Assembly: GCF_900113835.1 (NCBI RefSeq)
Contig: NZ_FOQV01000019.1
Coordinates: 1-49,338, forward strand
Direction: 5' to 3'
Source: Allobosea sp. OK403
GTDB lineage: Bacteria > Pseudomonadota > Alphaproteobacteria > Rhizobiales > Beijerinckiaceae
DNA: 49,338 nt
A model generated the notes under the pieces. It did no database searches and was not told where the DNA came from. It saw nothing but the letters and a program-made list of their open reading frames with translations. The position numbers and the translations under genes were made by a program. Each line of letters starts with the position of its first letter. Within the stretch, counting starts at the first letter, position 1. Shown here piece by piece: positions 31,206 through 40,777 of this stretch.

Positions 31206-32909
31206 TCATATCTGCAGACGGTCGGGTTCGGCTGCGAGCGCACGCCCGGCAATGAAGCCGAAGGTGAGCGCCGGGCCGAGCGTGATGCCGGCGCCGGGAT
31301 AGGCGCCTGCCATGATGGAGTTCATGTCGTTGCCACTGGCGAACAGGCCAGGAATTGCCTGCTCGTCCCTGCCGAGGACACGCGCCTGTGGGTCGCAGTT
31401 CAGGCCGGTCGCCGTCCCGATGTCGCCCGGCCAGACCTTCACGGCGTAGAAGGGGCCGGTCGCGATCGGGCCCAGGCAGGGATTGGGCTTGTGGCTGGGA
31501 TCGCCGAGATAGCGGTTGTATTCGCTGGAGCCCTTGCCGAAGGCGGGATCCTCGCCCGATCTGGCAGCGGCATTCATCACCTCGACTTCGGCCGCGAGCG
31601 CCGCCGGCGAAACGCCGATGCGCGCGGCGAGGGCGGCGATGCTGTCCCCAGCGAACAGGTAGCCCGCGTCCACGAAGGCCGCCAGAGAGCGTAGCCCAGG
31701 ATGGACCAGCCCCAGACCGTATCTGGCGATGAAGACGCTGTCGCAGACGAGGTAGGCAGGCACTGCCCCGGCGGCGTGCATGGCCTGGACGAAGCCGTGA
31801 TAGGACGTCGCCTCATTGACGAAACGCCGGCCCTTTTCATTCACGGCGATCAGGCCGGGCTTGGCGCGATCCAGGATGAGATGCGGGAACTTGACCTCGC
31901 TCCCATCCGGCTTCTTCAGGACGGAGACCGGGGTCCAGAAGGCTGCACCGATGTTATCGTCGCGCATCGCGCCGCCGGCCTCGAGGCCGAGGCGGATGCC
32001 GTCGCCCGTGTCGCCCGCCGGCGCCATCGAGTGGTGGACCTCGGCATGCGGAAGGTGCTGCTTGCGCATCGCTTCGTTGGCGGGAAAGCCGCCGCTCGCA
32101 AGCACGACGCCGCGCCGGGCGCCGATGCGTCGTTCACCGTCCTGCGTCTTCGTCACGAGGCCCAGCACGGTGCCTTCATGTGTGATCAGGGCGCCGGCCT
32201 CTGTTTTCGTCCGCAAGTCGACGCCGGCAAGGCGTGCTGATTTCAGCAGGCGTCCTGCGAGCGCATTGCCCATGAGCAGACGCGTCCCGCGCGGATGGCG
32301 CAGGCGATCCAGGCCGTAGCGCCAGAGCAGGCCGACGCTGTGACGGAAATTGGCGAGGCTGCGGAAGCGGCCGACGAGGGCGTCGATGTCCTTGCGGTTC
32401 ACCATCATGCCGTTCAGCACGGTGAACTCCTTCAGCGGCGGACGCAGCAAGGCGAAGTCGGCGCCGAGATCGTTGCCGTCATAGGCGGCGGGGTCGATCG
32501 TGCGTCCGCCCTTGGAAGCACCGGGCTGTTCGGGCTGATAATCCGGCGAATAGGCGCGCGCCTCGAAGCGAAGCGCTGTCTCGCGCTCGAAAAAGCGCAC
32601 CATCTCGGGGCCATTATCGAGGAAGGCGCGCATCAGATCCGGCCTCAGCCGGTTGCCGAGGACGGCCTCGACATAGGCCATCGCGGCCTCGCGCGTATCG
32701 GCATGTCCGGCCTTGGTGGCGTGCGGGTTCTCCGGCACCCACATCGCGCCACCGGAAACCGCGGTGCTGCCGCCGATATACTCGGTCTTCTCGATCACGA
32801 CGACGTCGAGGCCGGCCTTGGCGGCGGTGATGGCTGCCGACATGCCGCCGGCGCCGGAGCCGACCACGACCACGTCGTGGATTTCATCGAAGCGTTCCGT
32901 CATGGCCAT
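31206..32909 (-). CDS. Flavoprotein of the 3-ketosteroid-1-dehydrogenase / fumarate-reductase family
   Basis: 567 residues from the ATG at 32909; a GTG at 32921 overlapping the previous stop is an alternative. The N-terminal FAD loop is VVVVGSGAGGMSAAITAAKA, followed by EKTEYIGGSTAVSGGAMWVP, the standard second FAD motif. The C-terminus ASGNDMNSIMAGAYPGAGIT is typical of ketosteroid dehydrogenases and related ring desaturases. These enzymes remove two hydrogens next to a ring carbonyl. No steroid genes are present, so a smaller alicyclic ketone is more likely. It is coupled to SDR 3 upstream and the GST gene downstream, 13 bp away. Confidence 0.88.
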   Translation of the reverse strand: MAMTERFDEIHDVVVVGSGAGGMSAAITAAKAGLDVVVIEKTEYIGGSTAVSGGAMWVPENPHATKAGHADTREAAMAYVEAVLGNRLRPDLMRAFLDNGPEMVRFFERETALRFEARAYSPDYQPEQPGASKGGRTIDPAAYDGNDLGADFALLRPPLKEFTVLNGMMVNRKDIDALVGRFRSLANFRHSVGLLWRYGLDRLRHPRGTRLLMGNALAGRLLKSARLAGVDLRTKTEAGALITHEGTVLGLVTKTQDGERRIGARRGVVLASGGFPANEAMRKQHLPHAEVHHSMAPAGDTGDGIRLGLEAGGAMRDDNIGAAFWTPVSVLKKPDGSEVKFPHLILDRAKPGLIAVNEKGRRFVNEATSYHGFVQAMHAAGAVPAYLVCDSVFIARYGLGLVHPGLRSLAAFVDAGYLFAGDSIAALAARIGVSPAALAAEVEVMNAAARSGEDPAFGKGSSEYNRYLGDPSHKPNPCLGPIATGPFYAVKVWPGDIGTATGLNCDPQARVLGRDEQAIPGLFASGNDMNSIMAGAYPGAGITLGPALTFGFIAGRALAAEPDRLQI

Positions 32910-32917
32910 CCCGCCGC

Positions 32918-33661
32918 TCACAGTCCCAGGCCGCCGCCGAGCGACTTGCCGCCATCGACCATCAGCACCTGGCCGTAGATGAAGTCCGTCCGCGGCGAGG
33001 CCAGGAACGCGACCGCATTGGCGATGTCGGCGGGAGCGGCGAGCTTTCCTGTGGGCTGCAGCGCCAAAAGCGCGGCGCGCGCCTCATCCGACTGCGTGGC
33101 AACCATCTCGGTCGCGACGGCGCCCGGTGCGACGGCATTGACCATGATGCCGCTGGGCAGGAGTTCCATCGCCATGGCCCGGGTTAATCCAACCACGGCT
33201 GCCTTTGAGGCGACGTAATGCGCGTGGTTGCGCGCACCCAGGAAGACGCGCGAGGCGATGTTGATGATGCGCCCACCCGGCCTCATCCGGCGCGCGACGG
33301 CTTGCGACAGCAGGAAGAGCGCCGTCACATTGATGTTCATCATCCGCGTGAAGTCGCCGCCTTCCAGCTCGAAGAACGGCTTGTTGTCGAAGACGCCGGC
33401 ATTGTTGACGAGAACGGTCGGCGTCGGCAGCCTCGCGACGAGTTCGCGGATACCGTCATGGTCGGCAAGGTCGATCGGCTCGAAACGGGCGTTGTGACCC
33501 TGGTCGGAAAGTTCTCCGGCCAAGGCCGTGCCAGCCTCTTGCTCGCGGTCGAGGATGATGGTCGCGAAGCCATCCTCGCAGAGCCGCTCGACGATGGCCC
33601 GGCCGATGCCGCGGGCGCCGCCGGTGATCAGGGCGAGGGGTTGTTCCAGCGGCGCGCTCAT
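32918..33661 (-). CDS. Short-chain dehydrogenase/reductase (SDR 3)
   Basis: 247 residues from the ATG at 33661. It has TGGARGIG (about 15-22), NNAGVF, a catalytic serine in NIASRVF, YVASK and GQVLMVDGG. ILDREQ after the second strand suggests NAD. It begins 41 bp after livF and ends next to the ketosteroid-dehydrogenase-like gene, so its product probably makes the ring ketone that the flavoprotein then desaturates. That order is inferred from context. Confidence 0.9.
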   Translation of the reverse strand: MSAPLEQPLALITGGARGIGRAIVERLCEDGFATIILDREQEAGTALAGELSDQGHNARFEPIDLADHDGIRELVARLPTPTVLVNNAGVFDNKPFFELEGGDFTRMMNINVTALFLLSQAVARRMRPGGRIINIASRVFLGARNHAHYVASKAAVVGLTRAMAMELLPSGIMVNAVAPGAVATEMVATQSDEARAALLALQPTGKLAAPADIANAVAFLASPRTDFIYGQVLMVDGGKSLGGGLGL

Positions 33662-33702
33662 GCCGGTTCCTTGCTGCATCTGCATTGTCGGGCGCGGCGG
33701 GG

Positions 33703-34416
33703 TCAGCCGCCGAGATAGGTGCGGCGCACGCTGTCGTCGCGACGCAGCGTCTCGGACGGGCCTTCCAGCGCCATCTCGCCGTTTTCGAGGATATAGGCGT
33801 AGCTCGATGAGCCGAGCGCGATGGCCGCGTTCTGCTCGACAAGCAGGATGGTCAGACCATCCTTGTTGAGGCGCTGGATGATCGCGAAGATCTGCTGCAC
33901 CAGAACAGGCGACAGGCCGAGCGATGGTTCGTCCAGCAGCAGGAGCCGCGGTCCCGCCATCAAGGCCCGGCCGATCAGCAGCATCTGCTGTTCGCCGCCC
34001 GAAAGCGTTCCCGCCTTCTGACGCAGGCGTTCGCGCAGTTTGGGGAAGTAGTCGAAGACGCGTTCGAGGTCCCGCTTGATGCCGGCCGCATCGCTGCGGC
34101 GATAGGCACCCATGTCGAGGTTTTCGCGCACGCTCATCTCGCGGAAGACCTCGCGCCCCTCTGGTACCTGGAGGATGCCGCTCGAAACGACCTTGTGCGA
34201 TGGCCAGGCCTGGATCGGCTCACCGGCGAAGCGGATCGAGCCCCGGGTGATCGGCACAAGGCGCGAGACCGTGTTCAGCGTCGTGCTCTTGCCGGCGCCA
34301 TTGCTTCCGAGCAGAGCGACGATGGCGCCTTCGGGCACGCGCAGCGAGACCTCGGAGAGGGCCTGGATGCGGCCGTAGGAGGCGGAAATCCCTTCGATTT
34401 CAAGAAGATCATGCAT
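33703..34416 (-). CDS. livF: Branched-chain-type ABC importer ATPase (LivF-like)
   Basis: A 237-residue ATPase. It has Walker A GSNGAGKST (about 37-45), the LivF-typical QVPEGREVFREMSVRENL, signature TLSGGEQQML and Walker B LLLLDEPSLGLSP. It overlaps livG by 8 bp. LivF and LivG form the motor of a hydrophobic or aromatic-compound importer. Transport of an aromatic or alicyclic acid is more likely here than of amino acids, given the catabolic neighbours. Confidence 0.95.
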   Translation of the reverse strand: MHDLLEIEGISASYGRIQALSEVSLRVPEGAIVALLGSNGAGKSTTLNTVSRLVPITRGSIRFAGEPIQAWPSHKVVSSGILQVPEGREVFREMSVRENLDMGAYRRSDAAGIKRDLERVFDYFPKLRERLRQKAGTLSGGEQQMLLIGRALMAGPRLLLLDEPSLGLSPVLVQQIFAIIQRLNKDGLTILLVEQNAAIALGSSSYAYILENGEMALEGPSETLRRDDSVRRTYLGG

Positions 34417-35173
34417 GAGTGGTCTCGCGGCCGAGATAAGCTTCGATGACGGCGGGATGCGCGCGCACCTCGGCCGCCGTGCCTTCGGCGATCTTGGTGC
34501 CGAAGCTCAGCACGGTGATCCGGTCTGAGATCGACATGACGAGCTGCATGACATGCTCGACCAGAACGATGGTCAGGCCGTCGCGCTCGCGCAGTTCGCA
34601 GAGCAGGCGGTCGAGTGCGGCGATCTCGCGGTTGCGCAGACCCGCCGCAGGCTCATCCAGCAACAGAAGTTTCGGCCGCATGGCGAGGGCTCTGGCGATC
34701 TCGACCATCTTCTGATGGCCGAAATCGAGGTTGCGCGCCTTGGTCTGGGCGTAGTCGGCCAGGCCGGTGCGCTCCAGGAGATGCTCGACATGCTCGCCGA
34801 TCTCGGCTGGGCGGGCGCTGATGGCGTCGCGCCAGGAACGCCCGGCATGAACATGGGCGCCGATCAGCACGTTCTCGAAGACGCTCAACTCGGAGAAGAG
34901 CTCGAGGTTCTGGAAGCTGCGGGCGACGCCGAGCCCGGCCATGGCCCGGGCGGGGAGGCGGGTGATGTCCTGGCCATCGAAGAGGATGCGGCCTTCGCTG
35001 GGCGTATAGAAGCGCGAGATGCAGTTGAAGGTCGTCGACTTGCCGGCGCCGTTAGGGCCGATCAGGGCATGGATGCTGCCCTTTGCGACCGCCATGTCGA
35101 AGCCGCCGACTGCGGTCAGGCCGCCGAAGCGGATTGTCAGACCCTGGACGTCCAGGAAGGGCTCACTGGCCAC
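34409..35173 (-). CDS. livG: Branched-chain-type ABC importer ATPase (LivG-like)
   Basis: 254 residues from the GTG at 35173, chosen because a strong GGAGGTGC ribosome site precedes it. It has Walker A GPNGAGKST, the LivG-type ARSFQNLELFSELSVFENVLIG and LLLLDEPAAGLRNREI. The usual LSGGQ signature is replaced by LDFGHQKMVEIA, as in several LivG proteins. It overlaps livM by 11 bp upstream and livF by 8 bp downstream. Confidence 0.95.
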   Translation of the reverse strand: MASEPFLDVQGLTIRFGGLTAVGGFDMAVAKGSIHALIGPNGAGKSTTFNCISRFYTPSEGRILFDGQDITRLPARAMAGLGVARSFQNLELFSELSVFENVLIGAHVHAGRSWRDAISARPAEIGEHVEHLLERTGLADYAQTKARNLDFGHQKMVEIARALAMRPKLLLLDEPAAGLRNREIAALDRLLCELRERDGLTIVLVEHVMQLVMSISDRITVLSFGTKIAEGTAAEVRAHPAVIEAYLGRETTHA

Positions 35174-36152
35174 GGCGCACCTCCTTGATCCGGTCGCCGA
35201 TGAAGGCGAAGAGGCCGCGCGGGGCATACATCATGAACAGGATCAGGATGCCGCCATAGATGATCTCCTGATATTGCGGCGCCTGGCGCAGGACCTCCGA
35301 GATGAGGCCGAAGACGATGGCCCCGCCGACAGCCCCGACGATCGAGCCGAGCCCGCCCACGACCACCATGGTCAGCACGAGGATCGTGGTCTGGAAACCG
35401 AGGCTGTCAGGGTGGATGAAGGTCTGGAACAGGCCGAACATGCCGCCGGCGAAGCCCGCAATCGCGGCCGACAGGCCAAAGGCGATCACCCGTGTGCGCC
35501 GGACATCGATGCCCATCGCCATGGCCGCGACTTCGGATTCGCGGACGGCGCGAAAGGCGCGGCCCAACCGGGACCGTGAGATCAGGATCGTCAGGCCGAT
35601 CATCAGCACGCAGAAGAGCACCACGAAGGGATAGGCTTGCTTGTCGCTGAGGATCTCGAGCGATCCAAAGCGTGCCGGACTGATGCGCAGTCCGTTGGGC
35701 CCGTTCGTGACGCTGTCCCAGTTGGCGAAGACCCATTGCATCGCCTCGCCGAAGGCGAAGGTGGCGAGTGCGAGATAGATGTCGCGCATCCGCAGCGCCA
35801 GCGCGCCGATGAACAGACCCACGGCGCCGGCGACGAGCGCGCCAAACAGCATTGCGAAGGGGTAGGGCAGATCGACCGCACGGTTGGCGAGCGCGCTGGC
35901 ATAGATGCCGATGCCGTAGAAGGCGGCATGGGCCATGGAGAACTGGCCTGTCTCACCGATCACGATGTGCAGGCCCAGGCACAGCACGACGAAGACGAGC
36001 AGGAGGTTCGCGATATAGATTACGTAGCCGGTGGTGAATGCGGGCAGGGCGATGGCGACGAGCGCGGCGATGACGAGGCCGGCGATCGCGGTCGCCGAGG
36101 CTGCGCGCCGCGGGGCCGGGCTGATTGTTGCGGGGGAGGTTGTCACGATCAT
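35163..36152 (-). CDS. livM: Branched-chain-type ABC importer permease (LivM-like)
   Basis: A 329-residue permease with about nine helices. IGETGQFSMAHAAFYGIGIY, MRDIYLALATFAFGEAMQW, RSRLGRAFRAVRESEVAA (coupling loop) and VVVGGLGSIVGAVGGAIVFG are the conserved LivM stretches. Its ATG overlaps the livH stop by 4 bp. It forms the membrane channel with LivH. Confidence 0.95.
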   Translation of the reverse strand: MIVTTSPATISPAPRRAASATAIAGLVIAALVAIALPAFTTGYVIYIANLLLVFVVLCLGLHIVIGETGQFSMAHAAFYGIGIYASALANRAVDLPYPFAMLFGALVAGAVGLFIGALALRMRDIYLALATFAFGEAMQWVFANWDSVTNGPNGLRISPARFGSLEILSDKQAYPFVVLFCVLMIGLTILISRSRLGRAFRAVRESEVAAMAMGIDVRRTRVIAFGLSAAIAGFAGGMFGLFQTFIHPDSLGFQTTILVLTMVVVGGLGSIVGAVGGAIVFGLISEVLRQAPQYQEIIYGGILILFMMYAPRGLFAFIGDRIKEVRRGQ

Positions 36153-37051
36153 ACCTTCTTGATCGTCAGCTTGCCGCCGAACAGACCCTGTGGCCGGATC
36201 ACCAGCACGATCAGGATGGCGAGGAACGGCGCGAGCACGATGGCGCGCGACGAGATGAACAGGCCGACCATGTTCTCGACGATGCCGATGATGAATCCAC
36301 CGACGATGGCACCCGGCAGGCTGGAGAACCCGCCCACGATCGCAGCCGCAAAGGCCAGCATGACGATCGAGCCCATATCGGCCGTCATCAGGATCTTGGG
36401 AGCGATCAGCAAGGCGGCGATGGCGGAGATGACGCCAGACATGCCCCAGATCGTCATATGGCAGCGCTTGAGATCGACGCCGACCAGTTGGGCGGCCTTC
36501 GGGTTCATGCCGACGGCGCGCATGGCGCGGCCCATCTTGGTGTAGTTGAACATCCAGAAGAAGGCGGCCATCACGGCCAGCGCGGCGCCAAGGATGGTCA
36601 GGTCGAGGATCGTGACCGAGGCCTGGCCGATCATCACGGAATCGGTCGGAACCAGCGCCGGGAAGGACCGTGGGGTGTCACCGAAGCCCGTGCGTCGGAC
36701 AAGTCCCTTGAGCACATAGGACAGGCCGAGCGTCGCGATGACGAGATAGACCAGATCCTTGGCCGATTTCGCGACCTGGTCCAGCACGATGCGCCGGAAC
36801 AGCGCCATCGCCAGGAAGGCTGCCACGAGTGTTGCCGGCAGTACGATCCAGATCGGCAGCTTCTGGAATACGAAAAGGTACAGCGCGACATAGCCGGCTG
36901 CCATGAAGACCTCGCCCTGGGCGAAGTTCGGCACTTCCGATGTCTTGAAGATGATGACGATGGCAAGCGCCAGCAGGGCGTAGATGCTGCCCGAGACAAG
37001 CCCGGAGGCGATGCCCTGCTGCAGGAAGATCAAGGCGAGTTGCAGGTCCAT
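36149..37051 (-). CDS. livH: Branched-chain-type ABC importer permease (LivH-like)
   Basis: A 300-residue permease opening FLQQGIASGLVSGSIYALLA and containing VPNFAQGEVFMAAGYVAL, TKMGRAMRAVGMNPKAAQLVGVD (coupling loop) and AIVGGFSSLPGAIVGGFIIG. These are standard LivH features. It lies 80 bp after the binding-protein gene and is coupled to livM by a 4-bp overlap. Confidence 0.95.
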   Translation of the reverse strand: MDLQLALIFLQQGIASGLVSGSIYALLALAIVIIFKTSEVPNFAQGEVFMAAGYVALYLFVFQKLPIWIVLPATLVAAFLAMALFRRIVLDQVAKSAKDLVYLVIATLGLSYVLKGLVRRTGFGDTPRSFPALVPTDSVMIGQASVTILDLTILGAALAVMAAFFWMFNYTKMGRAMRAVGMNPKAAQLVGVDLKRCHMTIWGMSGVISAIAALLIAPKILMTADMGSIVMLAFAAAIVGGFSSLPGAIVGGFIIGIVENMVGLFISSRAIVLAPFLAILIVLVIRPQGLFGGKLTIKKV

Positions 37052-37131
37052 GTTCGGCCCGGAAGATCGAGGAAGGCGGCGGCGTCAAGGCCGCCGCCTG
37101 TCGTTCGTAAAGCGATGAACGGAGCGGCCCT

Positions 37132-38340
37132 TTACTTGGCCTGGTAGGTCCACCGGCTGGTGAAGACGCCGGGCAGGGGCGCCATCGTCGTGCCGTCATA
37201 TTTGATGAAGATCGTCGACTTGTTGGCCGCGCGCTCCTGGGGGCCGAACTTCATCCGCCCCGCCATGACGCCGGAGTCGAAATCCTGCGTCTTGAGCGCA
37301 ACGAGGACTTTCTCGCGCGTCGGGTTCGGGCCGGCGTCCTGCAGCGCCTTCACCACCGACATCGCCGAGGGAATGCCGTAGGGCATGTAGGTCTGAGGAT
37401 GGTCGGGCTTGGCAGCGAGATCCGGATAGGCCGCCTTGTACATGTCGTAGACCGACTTCAGCTTGGCGCCGCCGGGCGAGTCGATCATGACCTCCTGGAT
37501 GTAGAAGTTCTTCAGCGCGTCCTTGCCGACATTCTCGACGAGCTGCGCGAGGCTGGCGGTGCCCGTCACGGACAGGATGATCGGCTTGTTGAACCCGAGT
37601 TCGGCTGCCTTCTTCACCAGCAGCGCAGCCGGGCGTGCGTAAGTGACCAACAGGATCGCGTCCGGGTTCGCGGCGCGCAGCTTCAGGAACGGCGCGGTGA
37701 CATCGTTGATGGTCGGGCTAACGGATTCGACGGCAAGCTTGACGCCGTCGGCTTCCGCGTCAGCCTTCGAACCCTCCAGGTTCCAGGCGCCATAGGCGTC
37801 GTCATGGTTGATGTAGCCGATCGTCTTGGCGTTCAGGCTCTTGGCGGCGAAATCGACCATCGCGCCGCCGACGGCATATTGCGAGATCGAGAAGGCGCCG
37901 AAGATATAGTCGGTCGGCGGATAGAGCGCGCCGTCTCCCGACGCGTTCAGCATGATGTAGGGCACCTTGTTGCGAACGACATAGTCCTTGGCCGCGACGA
38001 CGGCCGCCGAGCACGAGCCGCCATTGAGCAGGAAGACCTGCTCCTGTTCGACCAGCTTCTTGACGGCAGCGACGAGATCATTGGCGTTGCAGCGGTCGTC
38101 TTCGACGACATATTCGATCTTGCGGCCATGGATGCCGCCGTCCTTGTTGATCTTGTCGTAATACATCTTGGCGGCGTTCACGACGTCGAAGCCATAGGCC
38201 ATGTTAGGGCCCGAGAGCGGCCCGAAGATGCCGACCTTGATCGTCTTGTCGGTGAGGCCCGGCTCCTGTGCCACCGCCGCCGCGCCCAGCAGCAGGCCTG
38301 CGATCAAGGACAGGCCGGCGCCCAATGAGTTGGCTTTCAT
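37132..38340 (-). CDS. livK: Periplasmic binding protein of the Liv-type importer (LivK-like)
   Basis: 402 residues from the ATG at 38340, behind a GGGAGAG ribosome site. A signal peptide (AGLSLIAGLLLGAAAVAQE, cleavage near residue 25) is followed by a type-1 periplasmic-binding fold: TIKVGIFGPLSGPNMAYGFD, VEDDRCNANDLVAAVKKLVEQ and IGYINHDDAYGAWNLEG are typical of branched-chain and aromatic-acid binders. The ligand is unknown; the catabolic context suggests the compound broken down by the locus. Confidence 0.94.
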   Translation of the reverse strand: MKANSLGAGLSLIAGLLLGAAAVAQEPGLTDKTIKVGIFGPLSGPNMAYGFDVVNAAKMYYDKINKDGGIHGRKIEYVVEDDRCNANDLVAAVKKLVEQEQVFLLNGGSCSAAVVAAKDYVVRNKVPYIMLNASGDGALYPPTDYIFGAFSISQYAVGGAMVDFAAKSLNAKTIGYINHDDAYGAWNLEGSKADAEADGVKLAVESVSPTINDVTAPFLKLRAANPDAILLVTYARPAALLVKKAAELGFNKPIILSVTGTASLAQLVENVGKDALKNFYIQEVMIDSPGGAKLKSVYDMYKAAYPDLAAKPDHPQTYMPYGIPSAMSVVKALQDAGPNPTREKVLVALKTQDFDSGVMAGRMKFGPQERAANKSTIFIKYDGTTMAPLPGVFTSRWTYQAK

Positions 38341-38448
38341 CTGTTCTCTCCCTTTCCCGATTGGTTTTGTCCGCGCGGTCGAGCGCACGGACGGCGCTGT
38401 TGCTATCGAGCGGTGATGCGATCATAGCGCCGAAATCGCGGTGGCCTG

Positions 38449-38459
38449 TCACAGTGACT
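38449..38459. promoter_or_regulatory. Palindrome upstream of livK, candidate GntR operator
   Basis: GTCACAGTGAC is a perfect 11-bp palindrome 109 bp before the livK start and 72 bp after the gntR stop. Its size fits FCD-type GntR operators, and it lies where a promoter for livKHMGF would be expected. Confidence 0.4.
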
Positions 38460-38530
38460 TGGGACATCAAAGTGCCCTGGGGCATCGAGCCGGCATGCCG
38501 CGCCGGGCATGCGAGCAAGCACGGCGCCCC

Positions 38531-39286
38531 TCAGTCGCGGACGGGGGCCGTATGCAGGGGGGCCAATGAAGCCGCTGCATGGGATGGGTAGGACAGCTTT
38601 TGGAAGATATGGAAGGTGCGCATGATGTGGTTGCGCATGGCGAGTTCAGCTGCATCGCTGTCTCGCGCCTGCAGTGCCTGGACGATCTGTTCGTGGTCGC
38701 GATTGCTCAAATGGAACTCCTCTTCCGAGGTCATCCGCGCCACCGAGCCGTTGAAGTAGAACCGACCGGAGCGCAGGATCGCATCGCGCAGCTTTTCGTT
38801 GCGGGCGGCGGCCACGATGATCCCATGCAGTTCGCGGTTCGTCTCGACGCGCGCCGTGTCGTTGGTCGGGTTGATCGTGAGACGGCGCCGATGTACCGCC
38901 ACCGCCGCGGCGATTTCCTCGTCGCTGGCGCGCTCGACGGCGAGTCGTGCGGCGTAGCCCTCCAGAGCGGCACGGACCTCCGAATTCTCGCTGGCCTCGG
39001 CCGCCGTGATCTCGCGCACCGCCCAGCCACGCTTGCGGGCCACGATCAGCTGTTCCACCGCCAGTCTTTGTATCGCCTCGCGGATCGGAGTCCTGCTGAC
39101 ATTCAGCGCCGAAGCGAGGTCCGCCTCGATGAGCGGCTCGTTGGGCCTGATCTCGCCTGACAGAATGGCGTTGCGCAGGGTCTCATACACATCGCCGGAG
39201 CGCCTGCGCGCACCAACCCCTTTCGCTTCGCTGTCGAAGCGGGCAGGAGCGTGTTCAGCTGCCGCGGTGAGAAGACGCTTTTGCAT
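38531..39286 (-). CDS. GntR-family regulator, FCD type
   Basis: A 251-residue protein. The winged helix (GDVYETLRNAILSGEIRPNEPLIEADLASALNVSRTPIREAIQRL, about residues 31-75) is a GntR DNA-binding domain. The C-terminal helical FCD ligand domain includes EVRAALEGYAARLA, NRELHGIIVAAARNEKL and the metal-binding-type histidine in AMRNHIMRT. It lies between fahA and livK on the same strand and probably controls the importer and catabolic genes in answer to a pathway acid. Confidence 0.92.
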   Translation of the reverse strand: MQKRLLTAAAEHAPARFDSEAKGVGARRRSGDVYETLRNAILSGEIRPNEPLIEADLASALNVSRTPIREAIQRLAVEQLIVARKRGWAVREITAAEASENSEVRAALEGYAARLAVERASDEEIAAAVAVHRRRLTINPTNDTARVETNRELHGIIVAAARNEKLRDAILRSGRFYFNGSVARMTSEEEFHLSNRDHEQIVQALQARDSDAAELAMRNHIMRTFHIFQKLSYPSHAAASLAPLHTAPVRD

Positions 39287-39391
39287 GCGGATCCGCTGGC
39301 CGGAGTTTCGGTCGAGGCGACATCGCTTCCGAGAGCCGCCCGGGCAGGGGGGCGTCCCCGCTTTGGGCGAAGGCGATCTGCGCCAGCTCGC

Positions 39392-40756
39392 TCACGCGCG
39401 CGCCGGCAGGACGCGCCCGCGACATTCGCCGAAGCCGATCGTAGCATAGCCTTCCCGGCTGGCGCGCGCGCGCATGACGATGTCGTCGCCATCGACGAGA
39501 TAGGTCCTGGTTTCGCCGCCCGGCAGGTCGAATGGCTGGCGACCACCCCGCGATATCTCCATCAGACTGCCGAAGCTGCCAGGATCTCGGCCCGAGATCG
39601 TGCCGGAGCCGAGCAGATCGCCCGGCTGGAGATTGCAGCCGTTCGAGCTGTGATGGGTGACCAGCTGCGCGACGGTCCAGTAAAGGTCGCGCGTGGAGCC
39701 GCTCGACACCCGGTGCGGCGCGATGCCCTGCCTGCGCATCGCTTCGCTTTGCAGGGAGACCTCGATGGTGATGTCGAAGGCGTCCTGCCGCCCGGTGGTG
39801 CGCGGCTGCAGGTAGGACAGTGGGGCTGGGTCGCCCTCGGGCCTGGCCATCTGCGTCCGCCGAAACGGCGCCAGCGCTTCGGCAGTGACGATCCATGGGG
39901 AGATTGTCGTCGCGAAATCCTTGGAGAGGAAGGGGCCAAGCGGCTGGTACTCCCAGGCCTGGATATCGCGAGCCGACCAGTCGTTGAGCAGGCAGAGGCC
40001 GGCGACATGGTCCTCGGCATTGTCTATGGCGATCGGTGTGCCAAGCGCGTTGCCCGGGCCGATCCAGGCGCCAATTTCCAGCTCGTAGTCGAGGTTGCGG
40101 CAGGGGCCGAAGCTCGGCGCCTCCTCCTCCGGCCGCTTGCGCTGGCCGTTGGGCCGCGTCACCGGCGCTCCTGACGGCAGAACCGAGGACGCCCGCCCGT
40201 GATAGCCGATCGGCACATATTTGTAGTTCGGCAGCAGCGGGTTGTCCGGTCTCAACAGCGAACCGATATTGATGGCATGCTGGATGCCGGCATAGAAATC
40301 CGTGTAGCCCCCGATCTGTGCCGGCAGGCTCATGCGGCAGTCGCTGGCACGATGCAGCATCGATGCGAGGGCGTCGCGGTGGGGTGAACCATCCCGCAGC
40401 AGCGCCGAGAGACGGGCCCGTAACCTCCGCCTCGGGACGGCGCCGAGCGCGAGAAGGTGGTTGAGGGAGGATTTGCTCGCCGCGTCTAGTACCTCAGCGA
40501 ATTCTGGCCCGGCCAGGGCCGATTGCGCGAGCGCCGACAGGTCGAGGATCTCGTCGCCGATGGCAACGCCGCCACGGGGGCTGCCGTCGGCCGGTGAGAA
40601 GACACCGAAGGGCAGGTTCTGGATTGGAAATTCCGCATGGTCGCGCGCCGAGGCGACCCAGCTTTGCAGCTCGACGGCATGCGTGTCGTCGAGACCCGCG
40701 GCCCTTGCGTCTGAGGCTGCCGCCGTGCGCTTTTCGGGGACGATGCTGCTGGGCAT
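39392..40756 (-). CDS. fahA: Fumarylacetoacetase
   Basis: The 454-residue enzyme makes the last cut of homogentisate breakdown, giving fumarate and acetoacetate. Active-site features are all visible: YTDFYAGIQHAIN (metal aspartate and catalytic histidine), GYHGRASSVL, LDYELEIGAWIG (metal glutamates), LLNDWSARDIQAWEYQPLGP and the KDF that follows. The N-terminal SH3-like domain (FPIQNLPFGVF...GVAIGDEILDLS) is present too. A perfect 16-bp hairpin lies 22 bp before its start codon. It is followed by gntR and the Liv importer on the same strand. Confidence 0.97.
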   Translation of the reverse strand: MPSSIVPEKRTAAASDARAAGLDDTHAVELQSWVASARDHAEFPIQNLPFGVFSPADGSPRGGVAIGDEILDLSALAQSALAGPEFAEVLDAASKSSLNHLLALGAVPRRRLRARLSALLRDGSPHRDALASMLHRASDCRMSLPAQIGGYTDFYAGIQHAINIGSLLRPDNPLLPNYKYVPIGYHGRASSVLPSGAPVTRPNGQRKRPEEEAPSFGPCRNLDYELEIGAWIGPGNALGTPIAIDNAEDHVAGLCLLNDWSARDIQAWEYQPLGPFLSKDFATTISPWIVTAEALAPFRRTQMARPEGDPAPLSYLQPRTTGRQDAFDITIEVSLQSEAMRRQGIAPHRVSSGSTRDLYWTVAQLVTHHSSNGCNLQPGDLLGSGTISGRDPGSFGSLMEISRGGRQPFDLPGGETRTYLVDGDDIVMRARASREGYATIGFGECRGRVLPARA

Positions 40757-40777
40757 TTCTCAATCGCTCTTTCTGCG

